From Odontocerum albicorne (taxonomy: Eukaryota > Arthropoda > Insecta > Trichoptera > Odontoceridae): 64,000 nt of DNA. The position numbers and the translations under genes are program-made. Shown here piece after piece: positions 1 through 11,350 of this stretch. The notes below the pieces were generated by a model, which had not been told where the DNA came from, did not search any database, and was given only the letters and a program-made list of their open reading frames with translations. Location: positions 20,114,189 through 20,178,188 of the forward strand of contig OX463852.1 of NCBI GenBank assembly GCA_949825065.1. Direction: 5' to 3'. Positions within the stretch are counted from its first letter, which is position 1; each line of letters starts with the position of its first letter.

Positions 1-375
1 TGGAGTAATTGCTTTTGCTGGTCTACCTTGACAAGGTTCATCTTCGATCGATTCTTTATCTTAATGGAACTCCCTAATCTTTCGCATTGGGAATATGACT
101 AAACGTTGTTTAATTTCTGAACAGCATCTAAATGTTGTTTAATTTCTGCGGGGTTTTCCCTTCTTTTGAGAGAAACTTGGTAACCATACGAAATAAAATT
201 TTTAATATTTCAGAATATAATGAAACAACATGTCTTCTATCGGCTGTAGTCGACATACTTCTTAGGGTAAAGATGTCAAATTTCAACTGTAATACTCGTA
301 TCATTAGATCATGCATGGGTGTGGTTTGTCCATATACACACTCTTACTTGTTCAGGCGGGAAACTTTTGGACTTA
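1..375 (-). mobile_element. mariner family M1, copy 1 (N-terminal relic, cut by window edge)
   Basis: Read on the minus strand, the right edge (about 352-372) carries a terminal inverted repeat of the form GTCCAAAAGTTTCCCGCC, shared with the other M1 copies. Inside lies a broken transposase N-terminus: a frame with ADRRHVVSLYSEILK, and further left the degraded helix-turn-helix linker region. The left part matches 5715-5870 and 48966-49130. The catalytic domain is absent or outside the window. It is dead: several stops and frameshifts. Assignment to mariner rests on the linker seen best in copy 2 (DDPRQGRPAE). Confidence 0.6.
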
Positions 376-746
376 AGTTATACCATCGGGAAAAGTATAC
401 ATCTGGGTTGAATTGCGCTATGGAGGCCGTAACTGTAAGATCGTTTTCATACATATGGTATGTTATATACTTTTTGGGAATCTTTTTCACTTTATTTATT
501 TTCAAGACAATTTACCCTGATGAGAGTGCGCTTTGTGTGTGATACCTTGTTATACGAGTATGTGTTATTCTTAGACTTGTTAATCTAATATGTTGTGTGC
601 CAAGAAGTAAATGATTCAAAATATTGTTATGATTCCACATCTTGGCTTCAAACATTTTCAAAGTAGTCAAATTATTTTTCTTTTCTCTGGATTTAAATAA
701 AATTTTGTTTACACAACTCTGCATTGAGATTTGAATTCAATTTCCA
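376..746. other. no feature seen
   Basis: AT-rich sequence. The open frame that runs through 132-542 is an antisense shadow of the mariner relic joined to noncoding sequence. Confidence 0.5.
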
Positions 747-905
747 AGGCCTAGTTGGTAAGACAATTGTCTCTCATCCTGGGGGCTGTAGGCCGTTGTA
801 ACCTAGATATTTAAAAAATGATTCCTGTCTGGTTTTCACTTAAGACCTTCTTAACATATTTCTGGTTGAAAGAAATTGCCATATGGCAATAAGCTCAATA
901 TAATA
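747..905 (+). mobile_element. SINE A copy, degraded
   Basis: A tRNA-like head (A-box region GGCCTAGTTGGTAAGAC) is followed by the family body 'TCTGGTTTTCACTTAAGACC' and the tail 'GAAATTGCCATATGGCAATAAG'. The B box is damaged. The tail matches the LINE-J 3' end. Confidence 0.7.
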
Positions 906-1286
906 AAACATGACACAGATTTTATGTGCAGTAGAACTAAAACATGTTGGACAGCACTGATTTGATGTATTTATCTCTCAACATTGGTCAGGAGGAGATA
1001 TCGCAGGCACTTTTATTGGGAGAGCATAAAGGACACATTATCTGGGATCGGATGGCCGCTATATCTATAAAAGGACGATTCTCGTATTACATTCGAAGTC
1101 TCATCTTGACTTGTACTCAATTTGATGATTATTGCAAACTTTGTAGGTGTTGATAATCTGTTTTATTGTTGAATTTACCTGTCTTAAGAATAAATACACA
1201 TCACGGTTTTTAACACATTAAATTTACCTATATTCTACAACTATAGGATAATAAAATTAATTTCGCCGAATTAAGATTTACTGATA
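906..1286. other. no feature seen
   Basis: A 69-codon frame at 944-1153 has no recognisable motif and lies between repeats; I see nothing else here. Confidence 0.4.
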
Positions 1287-1454
1287 ATTAATTCTCTACA
1301 TAGCTAAACATATCTACTATGTCTTCAAATTATCCATTGCCTATTAATTCTCTACATAGCTAAACATATCTACTATGTCTTCAAATTATCCATTGCCTAT
1401 TAATTCTCCACATAGCTAAACATATCTACTATGTCTTCCAATTATCCATTGCAT
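1287..1454. repeat. 56-bp tandem repeat, 3 copies
   Basis: Units begin at 1287, 1343 and 1399 (exact period 56). Units one and two are identical by eye. The third has a few substitutions, such as CTCCACATAG for CTCTACATAG. The near-identity implies a recent duplication. Confidence 0.9.
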
Positions 1455-1479
1455 ATTAAAAATACGTACTTTTATTCGT

Positions 1480-1625
1480 TTTATTCATCCTAAATTCTAT
1501 CCATTTGATTTGACTACATTTTTTTAGGTCCTTCCAAACTTTTCGTACCTTATCTACTATTCGTTTAAACAAGTACTATGTATGCTTTTTTATATGTAAG
1601 CACAGTCCAAATATTAAAAAGGTCT
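1480..1625 (-). mobile_element. possible LINE-R fragment
   Basis: The minus strand can be read as RKVWKDLKK, resembling the basic C-terminal end of LINE-R seen better at 11076-11350. It is very short and weak. Confidence 0.2.
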
Positions 1626-4074
1626 TCTTTTAACCAAGAAAATAAAACATGACGTCGAATAATCCTTAAACATTGAAAACAACAAAATTAAGTTTTCCTT
1701 TGTTTTTAAATCAAAGCTATTTCAAAGATATAAAACCATGAAAAAGCTGTCAAAATATTCTTCGGTGATTTTCAGTAATGTTTATATAAAAATACAACAT
1801 TTGTGAAAAATAACAAGACGATATTTGATAGTCTGCTGTGGGTGGAATTTAAATATTGCTCTTTAAAACGAAATTTATAGGATGATTTCCTAATCACGAT
1901 TATAAAATTGACGGAAATTGCCCGCGAAACCTACACGTTTAATTGAAATTTACAACTCTTGTGTTTTTATTGTTGATTCTAATTTATCGTTGGGATGATA
2001 TTCAACATTTATGACTTAATCAACAATGCGTTATCAGTCATTTGAAAGGCAAATCAGTGGAAACGCGAGAAAAATAAAATTGTTTGACACGCATATTGAT
2101 TGGATTATCGCATGATATTTCACTAAACTACCACATAAATTATTCATAATTCAATATATTATCTTTATTTTGTCTTACGGAAAAAAATGTGAAAAATATT
2201 CAACAAGCCTTATGTTATTCTGTTAAGAAAAGTCAATAAATTTAGTAACTATGTGTAACTATATGTAATTGGAATTTTGTAAGTGGTGAAAAAAATATAC
2301 ACATACTTACACACGTGTTATGACGGTTGAATTTTATCTTCGATGGTAGTTTTTTCATATAAACTTTACTTTAAGAAACTTAGACCCAAATTAACACTAA
2401 AAAGTAGATAAAAAGTTTCAACTGGAGAAATTAGTATTTTATGTTGAATTTTGTACAAATTTATCGTATCTTCCTTTAGTAAGGGAACGCGTAGATTCAT
2501 TATCTCACTTTAAAGTTTGAAGCGTTTGAGGTTCCACTTTGAATACAAATCACATTTTAAACTCAGACATAAGTATTTAATATTAAGACTGGACTCTAAA
2601 TTCGGACTTAAGTCATCGTTTTGACAGCTATGATTCGTAAAGTAAATTTCACGACATGTAAGGTTTATTGAATTGGATAATATTCTCCACGTGTAAGATT
2701 ATTGGATTTTTAAATATTACAATTTTGCGGGTTTATTGAGTTGCGACAAATAAAAATGTTTCAGAGGTCTTAAGTGTAAAATAGACTTAATTTTTAAAAG
2801 AAATCTGTTGAGAACAAAAGAAATCTGTGGAGAACAAAAGATAATCGAAACCAATACGATCGGGTTGGGTGAAAAACATATTACCAACTGTACCATATCA
2901 CGGAGGGCGCGAACTTGTTTATTATATTCTGCTTGTGATTAGATAGATACCACTTTTGAATTAATCGTACACAAGTGACCCTCAGTGAAATAAATGATGT
3001 AAACAACGTGTTTCACAAAATATATAAGACGCTTCCACATATTATTATTTTTACAGTTACATGATATGTATCTTAAATAAAAATACATTTAAACACAGAG
3101 TTTAATAAGGAAATTGTATGTGGGATGCGAAGAGAAACATCTGAGATGAATGTTGCAAATTCTTATTCTTACACATGCACTATTGTCTTCATACAGCAAC
3201 GCGATTGAATTTAATAATTTATCATTCACGCCATACTGTTTCAATACTTCTCAGAATGCTCCTTTCTCACATGGTTAAACTTTTTTATTATTATATGTGG
3301 AGCAGCTCCATGAATCTCTTTGTGCAACATCAAGCAAATCTTGTAAGTATTCCTCTCACAATTACGTAATTAATTGAAACCCTTTTATTCGAGGAGTTGA
3401 TAATATGGCAAAACTTAGAGGCAAGGGTTTTGAAAATTAGTTCAATTACAATAAAATTGTGATATCTGATCATTTTTGTAAACGTTAGCAAAAATACGAT
3501 GGTTAAGGGTTTCTCAATAAAAAATAGGCAGATTATTTATTTTTTATTTCATTCAATTTAAATAATAAGCAGTCTTTGATAAAACAAATTACAATATATT
3601 TAAATCCCACAATGTTAATGCCTTAACTATAAATAATATAATATAATTGAAAAATATATATTATATGTTTAAATTACACTGCACAATAGTGTGATGGTGC
3701 CCACCTCGACATATAGTAGTATATCTTGGACTTATTAAAAAAAATATTAATCCAAGATTAATGTGGGCATGCGTTTACTAAGGAAAAATAGTAGTGTCAA
3801 TATATAAAAGAAGATGGAACGATGGTATCTGAAATTAATGCACGAATAAAATATGTAACATAACTATATGTCTATGGTAAGTAAAATTAAGAATGTTTTC
3901 TACGCAGACAACGCAGTTGTGGAAGTTGTTGAGTTTTCTTTCGTGGTGATTGTAGGTTTTCCAGGTCCACTTTCCTACAAAAACACAATCTGTATGGAAG
4001 CCTGGTAAACTAATATTTTATTTTTTATGGCAAGTTTATTGTTTTCTCTCACTCTTTTTGTCAACCTACCGAAG
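1626..4074. other. long AT-rich stretch without recognised features
   Basis: No coding potential beyond short chance frames, such as the 64-codon frame at 3175-3369. There are local AT-rich tracts. A short near-duplicate of 'AGAAATCTGTKGAGAACAAA' lies at about 2800-2840. Confidence 0.5.
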
Positions 4075-4141
4075 GGAGTAGCAGCATTTTCAATACGTTC
4101 ACTTATTTCTTCAGTGAACGTATTGAAAATGCTGCTACTCC
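4075..4141. repeat. perfect 29-bp-stem hairpin
   Basis: Arm one (4075-4103, starting GGAGTAGCAGCATTTTC) and arm two (4113-4141) are exact reverse complements with a 9-base spacer TATTTCTTC. No family is recognised. It could be a small MITE, a miRNA-like precursor or a palindromic duplication. Confidence 0.9.
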
Positions 4142-5401
4142 AGGGTAATTTTATTCGTAACTATTGACCAGATAACCACATTTATCCTTTGTGTCTAGCT
4201 TACTACTTTCTAGTAATATATCTGGCTATGAGTTAATAGTTTGTGCCATGACAGCCTTGGTAATGGTGAACGTTATTGATAGAAGAAGACTGGCACTAGA
4301 AAATGTATCTACAGCAGGTCAATTTCGAAATGCATCACAAAAGCAGCATCATTCGCAAATAAGAGGTTCCTCGCAAGAATAAATTTCCTTTCGCTTCTTG
4401 TTTGAAGTCTAAACAAAGTCGTGCGTATCGTAGTGCTGATTGTATCATAGTCCTGACTGAAAAAACACCAAGCACCTAAAAAAATGTTATTTTGTTCCAT
4501 CTTCAAAATATCGTGAAAAAATCGCTTAATTAGACAATAAACTATTACTTTTCATAATAGTATCCATTCAGTTAGCAACGATTTTGTCCTAACGACATCT
4601 GAACGAAATTTATGAAACTACTTTCTGGGAATATTACTTTTGTGATCTTTATGTCATTTGAAATTGATGCGTTTTCTATCAAATTTCAGATTAAAAAATA
4701 AAGAAAATAAAATCTTCGTGTGTGATCACCGATCGGTCATTTAAATCAAAGTTTATGTCAATAAATTTACATTTAAAGCTTTCGTGCCACTATTTCCAAA
4801 CTTTCATTTTGCCACATTTTATCGAATTACTGCTTTTTTATTATTGTATGGCGTCACCGGTTGATGGCCTCAAACATTATTTCTGTACCTTAAAGCTGAA
4901 AGAACTGAAGTCAAAAAAAAATACAGAAACGAGCCGTAAAATAAAAATTGTTATTTATTAAAATTATTGGTGATAAAAAATTAAAAGTTGACACAATAAA
5001 ATTACCTAATTACGTAACGCTAAAACACTGCTAGTTAATACAAGTTTTTTTGGTTTTATTGCGTTCAAGTGGTCGCATAAAAAATTGGTAAATATCACCC
5101 TCAGACTTCTAGCTTTAAGACTTGTACTAAGTGGTTCGTGAGTCATAGTGGCGAATTGGAAATCCTTGTAAAATGTAATTTAATGTAAAACATAATTCAA
5201 CGTGAAACAAAACATAAAAATGATAACATAATTTTTTTACACGTGTGTTTTTTTTGTTACGTCTATATACTCGTATAATACTTATATTATGATTAATGTT
5301 CTGTATTAATTCTTGTAATTCGTGTATTTCATATATTTTTTGTTAAACCTATATTCTATTGTATTATATTAAGGTCAATGTTTTATTTCTGATGTTACGA
5401 A
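4142..5401. other. no feature seen
   Basis: Short frames at 4191-4382 and 4722-4961 show no domain, no codon signal and no splice context I can support. Confidence 0.45.
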
Positions 5402-5910
5402 GTAAGGTCGAAAAGTTTTCGGACCTAGGATGTAAAAAAAAAAAGAGTCCGTTCTCGACAGAGGGACATGGCACATAGCCATAGTTTCATATCCCATGAC
5501 AATTGACTCGATTATTTATTTTCTTACCCATCGCAGAGCATTAAAAATAAATTGAAATACAACGTTGTTTTTGGACAGCACTCAAGAGTGTTCATGCCAA
5601 GATGATCGTACATAATTCAAAACCCTGCAGTTTTGAAAAATCTACACCTTGCTGCTATTTCTTTTGATTTTAGTATTCTATTTTGTAATACTCTTCTCCT
5701 AATGCAACTGATTCTGGAGTGAGTATTTCTGCTGGTCTGCCTTGACGAGGGTCATCTTTAATCGGTAGTCAGCTTAAGTGAAACTGTTGAAAGCTCAATC
5801 TTTTACTTTGGAGTATGATAGAGAAGGATATCCGTATACAGCATCTAAACGTCGTTTAATCTCTGACGGGCTTCCTTTTTTTTCCTAATTGTGGAGAGGG
5901 GCGGGAGGGG
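5402..5910 (-). mobile_element. mariner family M1, copy 2 (internally deleted)
   Basis: The left edge carries the family terminal repeat (about 5404-5427, GGTCGAAAAGTTTTCGGACC). At 5700-5890 the minus strand encodes the transposase helix-turn-helix end: RRLDAVYGYPSLSYSKVKD, a gap with stops, then DDPRQGRPAEILTPES, the typical mariner linker. The catalytic part between the terminal repeat and this block is missing. The right terminal repeat is not clear. Confidence 0.65.
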
Positions 5911-5954
5911 GAACTTTGAGTAAGACTGTTCGGAATGACTGGAAAGTAATCTCA

Positions 5955-6045
5955 ATTAATGGCGACCTCATTGGCCTAGGTGGTAATGCGCTGGTCTTCC
6001 ACCCGAGGGGTTTCTGATTCGATTACCAATGATACAAAAAAAAAT
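5955..6045 (+). mobile_element. SINE A head, truncated
   Basis: tRNA-like head: A-box region TTGGCCTAGGTGGTAATGCG and B-box-like GATTCGATTACC, then an A-run. The body is absent and the 59-bp satellite begins about 20 bases downstream. Confidence 0.65.
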
Positions 6046-6065
6046 AAAACAAAATTACCTAGCTT

Positions 6066-6612
6066 GGTTAACATAGTTTGTTTCATAGCAATAACATACT
6101 TACACACTCTAGTTATATGTGAGTGGTTAACATAGTTTGTTTCGTAGCAATAACATACTTACACACTCTAGTTATATGTGAGTGGTTAACATAGTTTGTT
6201 TCGTAACAATAACCTACTTACACACTCTAGTTATATGTGAGTGGTTAACATAGTTTGTTTCGTAGCAATAACATACTTACACACTCTAGTTATATGTGAG
6301 TGGTTAACATAGTTTGTTTCGTAGCAATAACATACTTACACACTCTAGTTATATGTGAGTGGTTAACATAGTTTGTTTCGTAGCAATAACCTACTTACAC
6401 ACTCTAGTTATATGTGAGTGGTTAACATAGTTTGTTTCGTAGCAATAACATACTTACACACTCTAGTTATATGTGAGTGGTTAACATAGTTTATTTCGTA
6501 GCAATAACATACTTACACACTCTAGTTATATGTGAGTGGTTAACATAGTTTGTTTCGTAGCAATAACATACTTACACACTCTAGTTATATACACACTCTA
6601 GTTATATGTGAG
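6066..6612. repeat. 59-bp satellite array, about 9 copies
   Basis: Units start GGTTAACATAGTTTG at 6066, 6125, 6184, 6243, 6302, 6361, 6420, 6479 and 6538 (constant 59-bp step). Units differ by single substitutions only, for example CATAC/CCTAC and CGTAG/CATAG. The last unit ends with an extra partial copy of 'ACACTCTAGTTATAT'. There are no unique spacers, so this is satellite DNA, not a CRISPR array. Confidence 0.95.
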
Positions 6613-6900
6613 TATTGTTGCTTTTCGACTTGCGGTAGTATCACCGATAGAAACAATGAAAAACTATGAGTTTTTTCAGTGGTGTCTCTCGGCTTCGTTA
6701 TTCTACATGTCAGCATCACTGGATTAATTGCACACGAATCTTCAAACCGATTATTATATTTAAATCATTCCACATTCAATTTTTTTTACCGAAATGCCTC
6801 TTCATGTGTTAATTAAAGAACCATTGTTTATTGTTTTGACAATTATTTACGCCATCGTAAATTAAGATGGTTTTCAGTGCCGTGTCCACGCTTTCAGTTA

Positions 6901-7268
6901 TTAAGTGTTACTACTCGCACACGGACCTTGTTGAATAAATTTTCCGATATAGGTATCTTCCATGTCTCGGTGAATAAATTGAAGACATAGCTCCTTCATA
7001 AACTTTATACGCATAGTTGAGGTATTAAGAGTGTTACCACTTGCACACGGAATGACCATGTTGAATGAATTTTCCGATATCTTCCATGTCTCGGTGGATA
7101 AGTTGAAGACAGAACTCCTAAATAAACTTTATACACATAATAAAGCTATTAAGAGTGTCACCACTTGCACACGGAATTTCCTTGTTGAATGAATGTTCCG
7201 ATATCTCCCATGTCTCGGTGGATAAGTTGAAGATAGAGCTCCTTAATAAACTTTTTACGCATAACTGA
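6901..7268. repeat. diverged 123-125 bp tandem triplication
   Basis: Units begin at about 6901, 7024 and 7149 and share TTAAGWGTGTTACCACT, GCACACGGAA, GTTGAATGAATTTTCCGATAT, CCATGTCTCGGTG and AAACTTTATACGCATA. Divergence is higher than in the 59-bp array, so this duplication is older. Confidence 0.85.
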
Positions 7269-8061
7269 GCCACTTCACAAGGAAGCCTGAGTACCATTGT
7301 CCCTGCTGTTATTATGTTTAGATTTTCCTTTTTTTTTTCTTTTAATCCGCATTTTATTTTATGTAATTGGGTTAAACCCGTATATGTTAAAATGTTAAAT
7401 AAAACAAATAAGTGAATCATTGTCTCAAATATGATCCATATATTTTTTTTAAATAATCGAGGTATCTCATAAAGTCTGTTTCGTTTCTCACGAAGCTCTA
7501 CCGACAGTTGTTCGGGATATTTCGCCGTGAATATTCGAATAACGATTAATTTTTAATATACCTTTGAAAACTTGGCGTTAATACATCTCGATTGAAGAAG
7601 CGCTACGTAAACTTCGATCCGGTGACCATTTGCACAGACGACCAGCATAATACCGCGCAGTAACGAACAGGATGTTTTTTATCACAGTTAGTCAACAGCT
7701 CCGTTTTCGAGATTGAAATGGTACGACGTGATAGTTTGAGGGTGGCTGGCGGGCGCAGGTTCATTGCGCCTGGGGGGCCTAACCTGGACCCGTCCCGCTA
7801 TGATATAAAACCCGCCGTATATTTATAGGACCGATATGCTGGCCGGGCCCATAAACCTATGTACCTACGAGTATACTACTTTATTCACCGCGATACAACA
7901 TGCTTTTCTTATAATCTTTCCGTTATCATCAAACTGTTGAATTTAACATAATGTATACACTACTTTACATTGAAGTATCTCATATATTATTTAATATTGT
8001 ACCTTGAAACATATCCGAATTGGTGATTCGGACATATTAAAAAGCATGACAATATTGTTCT
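7269..8061. other. intergenic, with a GC-rich patch at about 7735-7860
   Basis: The patch is strikingly GC-rich (GGTGGCTGGCGGGCGCAGG, GGGCCGGG-like tracts) within AT-rich sequence. I found no reading frame, tRNA fold or repeat match for it. The rest is featureless. Confidence 0.4.
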
Positions 8062-8465
8062 CAAATTCAGCACTCGAACCTTCGGGATTAGAATCACTTA
8101 GGTAGGCACGGAACTTCGTTATAGCATGTGTTTCAACACTATTCCACGTGAAGATGCAACAACAAATTCAGCACTCGAACCTTCGGAATTAAAATCACTT
8201 AGGTAGGCACGGAACTTCGTTATAGCATGTGTTACAACACTATTCCACGTGAAGATGCAACAACAAATTCAGCACTCGAACCTTCGGGATTAGAATCACT
8301 TAGGTAGGCACGGAACTTCGTTATAGCATGTGTTTCAACACTATTCCACGTGAAGATGCAACAACAAATTCAGCACTCGAACCTTCGAAATTAGAATCAC
8401 TAAGGTAGGCACGGAACTTCGTTATAGCATGTGTTTCAACACTATTCCACGTGAAGATGCAACAA
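8062..8465. repeat. 101-bp tandem repeat, 4 copies
   Basis: Units at 8062, 8163, 8264 and 8365 (exact period 101) contain CAGCACTCGAACCTTCG, GGTAGGCACGGAACTTCG and CCACGTGAAGATGCAACAAC. The last of these motifs resembles the body of the SINE C relics at 57150-57192 and 19290-19340, so the array seems to be an expansion inside that element. Confidence 0.9.
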
Positions 8466-8612
8466 CACTCGAATACATAATCAGTGCGTGCGAGTATTAT
8501 ACCCTGATGAAGTATTTTACCAGACTGAGTCTTTTTTGGTCACCATCGGGAATTGAACACGCAATTCCCTGATGGAAGTTAAGCATCTTATCAACTAGGC
8601 CACATAGGTCGT
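8466..8612 (-). mobile_element. SINE C copy (tRNA-like head plus non-A body)
   Basis: On the minus strand a tRNA-like head (8550-8612: GGCCTAGTTGATAAGATGC and GTGTTCAATTCCCG) is followed by a linker and a body with ATACTCGCACGCAC. This body is also present at 57175-57245 but not in SINE A. The body continues into the 101-bp array. Confidence 0.55.
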
Positions 8613-8897
8613 CTCACTAAATATATGTTTGAATTGAATATAAGCTAGGGAAGGGTAAATATTGGAAAGAGTGAAAGAAAATAGTTAGAGAAATTATAAG
8701 TTAGAGAAAAATAAGAATTTTGATCTGAAGATTGCAACACTTTGAAATGTTCAGTATCATCCGAACCTGAGACTCGCGGGTGGAAGTCGGAGGATTTTTA
8801 TATAGTATCATATTATAACTTCTAAAAACTTATTACATATGCTGTTAATTTGAAGGAGTTCATTCTGTTCAAATAGCGTTTTTATAAAAATAATAGA

Positions 8898-9095
8898 TCA
8901 CCCTCGTGGCCTAGTGGTAAGAAACCTTTCTTTTCACTCGGGGTTTGCGGCTTCGATTCTCACTGGTGCCGGAACTTTTCAATAGGGTTCCAATCTTGTT
9001 TTCATTTAAGACCTCTTTCCAGCGTTTAAGTTGGTTGGGATAGATTGCAACAATGTGATTAATCCACCAGGTTATAAAGTATGCAACGCTATAGA
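8898..9095 (+). mobile_element. SINE A copy, near full length
   Basis: Head CCCTCGTGGCCTAGTGGTAAG, B-box-like GGCTTCGATTCTC, body TTTTCATTTAAGACCTCTTT, tail TTGGTTGGGATAGATTGCAAC and a damaged terminal segment. It lacks the extended poly-A/AATA end. Confidence 0.75.
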
Positions 9096-9189
9096 TTATT
9101 TACTAAATGTGGAGAAAACATGCATGGATATTTTAAGAAAGATGGTGAAAGGGGGTTTAAGATGGTTAAGATGATGATCAGAAAGATGT

Positions 9190-9315
9190 TTTAATGGACC
9201 CAAAGTGAGAGCTAGACTGGAATCCCATATTTTTTAATTCCAGCGGGAATCGAACCTGCAACCTCCGGATCGGCATACAAGCGTCTTACCACCAGGCCAT
9301 CGAGGTCGTCTATAC
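9190..9315 (-). mobile_element. SINE A copy, 3'-truncated
   Basis: On the minus strand: head GACCTCGATGGCCTGGTGGTAAG, B box AGGTTCGATTCCCGC, linker, then 'GGATTCCAGTCTAG'. The tail is missing. Confidence 0.75.
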
Positions 9316-9984
9316 AACTCTTGCATAAAAAGAATGCCCAGATTGGGTAATCAATATGGGCATTGTATGGATTTATATATGGTTTTGGCTTTAACTACAG
9401 GAGTAAAGTGAAGAAGTGGTTCTTGCCGGAAGAAATTATTGAATTGTATGAATTTGGTTTGTTATATTGTTCAACTTGTACTGTTTTTTTTCATATCGTA
9501 TAACACTGCTTGCGTAGCAATGTTAAACTCGGAGTTATTTTTGAAATCTTTATATCAAAAAGATTACATGTAATCAAATAAAATAAGAATATAAGCGTTC
9601 GAGGTAATTAATAGGTAAAGTGGTGGATACATTGGATGAATATCAAATCGACGCTGTAATGGTCGGTTGTAAAGTGTTAATTAATTACAGTTAACAGTTT
9701 TACAATGGTAGAACGGCCACACGTGGGATGAGTGAGATATGTCTCAATCTCTCTTTATTACGTACCAATTCATTCAATTATAATGCACTCCGTTTATACA
9801 GGGCTAAATCTTTTATTTTTATTGATCCATAAGATCTAAGAAGAAATATGGATGGACCATGTTGGATAAGACTTAAAAGTTCACGCTATGACAATTTAAT
9901 GACTATGAACAATATTCATGCTCTGTTTTATTGTAATAATAAAATAATATACTAGCGCAAAGAATAAATTACTAGTTAGACTCT
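9316..9984. other. no feature seen
   Basis: AT-rich sequence without recognisable repeats or coding potential. Confidence 0.45.
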
Positions 9985-10175
9985 AACTATCGACTACCTC
10001 CATGGCATAGTTGATAAACCGCGTGTCTTCCAACTCGGATCTTACAGGTTTAATTCCCGTAGAAACGCAATTTATTTTAAAAAACGGTCCCAGCCTGATT
10101 GGTTGGAAGAGATTGCTATATGACAATTAACCTGCCATGTTGTACTGAATACAAATAAAGTATAATACAGTAAGT
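9985..10175 (+). mobile_element. SINE A copy with internal deletion
   Basis: Head with CATAGTTGATAAACCGC and GGTTTAATTCCCGTAGAA, then directly 'CCCAGCCTGATTGGTTGGAAGAG' and the tail to 'CTGAATACAAATAAAG'. The middle body (TTTTCACTTAAGACC) is deleted. Confidence 0.75.
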
Positions 10176-10188
10176 CTTAACATATATA

Positions 10189-10742
10189 GGGTCTTTCAAA
10201 TTGAGCCCTTTTTTTAATTCATCTCGTTTTCTTTGATCCAATTGACAAATGCATGACGTTTTGCATAATCTAATGGCTTTAGTTACTATGTTATTTGAGC
10301 CTTATGTGCCTTCAGAGCTAAATATTTTCGTAAAATACGCCATGTTGTGGATTCACTGAGTCTTACTTGTTGTGAACGACAACTAACGGACATTTCTGTC
10401 TTCAGCAACACTTTCACGAACCAAATCAATATGATCTTGTGAACGACCGCTACGGCTATATCTTCCACCGAACCAGCTCCTTGAAATTTTTTAACAATTC
10501 GATTGATAGTGCTTTCAGATGGACGATTACGCAACCCGTAAATATTTTCTAAAAACATTTTTCACTGAACGCCCATTCTCATTAAATAATTCGACAATTT
10601 GAACGCGTTGCTGTATTGTATACGACTCCATTTTTATAAATGTCATACATTACACTTCTCAAATGTCACAAGACCCAGGCAAGTTCTCGACGCCATCTGT
10701 ATTTTATCCAAAAATTAAAAAAGCGCTCAATTTGAAAGACCC
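10189..10742 (-). mobile_element. internally deleted mariner/Tc1-superfamily element
   Basis: Terminal inverted repeats GGGTCTTTCAAATTGAGC (left) and its reverse complement (right, ending at 10742) extend about 27 bp. TA flanks both ends (10187-10188 and 10743-10744). At 554 bp it is less than half an autonomous length, and only the N-terminal coding part remains. Confidence 0.9.
10290..10631 (-). pseudogene. transposase N-terminus (paired HTH), frameshifted
   Basis: From ATG at 10631 the minus strand reads MESYTIQQRVQIVELFNEN, a first helix-turn-helix. A frame change follows, then RPSESTINRIVKKFQGAGSVED and later LSESTTWRILRKYLALKAH, the second helix-turn-helix of the IS630/Tc1/mariner superfamily. 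After AHKAQIT come stops, then a fragment LKPLDYAKRHAFVNWIKEN in another frame. None of the three catalytic acidic residues is present, so the element could only have moved in trans. Confidence 0.8.
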
Positions 10743-10975
10743 TATATGTATTATATCTATTTTCTTTCCAGTTTTGCTTTAGATCGGTTATCAACTTTCA
10801 TTCGCTATGCAATAATTATTGAAAGTTTCTCGGTTGACAATTAATGTTACAGTGCAAAAAGAATCAACCAATACAGTACAAAAATAAATCGAAAAGTTAT
10901 GCTGGTTAATCAAAAAGTAAGTTGACTTACATTCAATTAACTTTTAGTTTTATTTTTCTACATTACTTACAATTA

Positions 10976-11075
10976 TGGGATCTATTCCAGCTGGAACCCA
11001 ATTTTTTTTAAAGAATTCCAGTCTAGTGTGTTTAACACTTTTCTGGTTGGTTGGAAGATATTGCCATCATCATTA
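10976..11075 (+). mobile_element. SINE A 3' half
   Basis: Begins in the B-box region (ATTCCAGCTGGAACCCA), then the linker, 'AATTCCAGTCTAG' and the tail 'CTGGTTGGTTGGAAGATATTGCC'. The head is lost. Confidence 0.65.
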
Positions 11076-11350
11076 TTACGCTTTCTTTCTATAAGGGTAT
11101 ACATAGAGAACAGATCGCCATTTCATTATATTTTGGTATATATCGTTCACTTCTGCCACATCCATATACTTTGTCATGTCCACTCTCTTTCTATAAAAGC
11201 TTTACGCTCTTCTTTCTTTCTTTTCTAGGTCTTCCCAAGATTCTCGTGTCTTCTATACTACTAGTATTGATTATTTTTTGTAAATTTTTCATTCTTTCTA
11301 CGTGGTTAAACTATAGCAATGCTCTTTTTTATATAAAGCATTTTTCATCT
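11076..11350 (-). mobile_element. LINE-R 3' coding fragment
   Basis: The minus strand, allowing frameshifts, reads TRILGRPRKERKKSVK and then KYMDVAEVNDIYQNIMKWRS followed by VLYVYPYRKK. This matches the C-terminal end of a reverse transcriptase polyprotein (elsewhere YMDVEEA, WRSLVSAYP-like). It is short, 5'-truncated and inactive. Confidence 0.55.

Noticed and set aside
132..542. 136-codon plus-strand frame
   Set aside because: It is antisense to the mariner relic at 1-375 and continues into noncoding sequence.
6066..6612. Regularly spaced repeats resembling a CRISPR array
   Set aside because: Repeats are contiguous with no unique spacers, the unit is 59 bp and the genome is eukaryotic.
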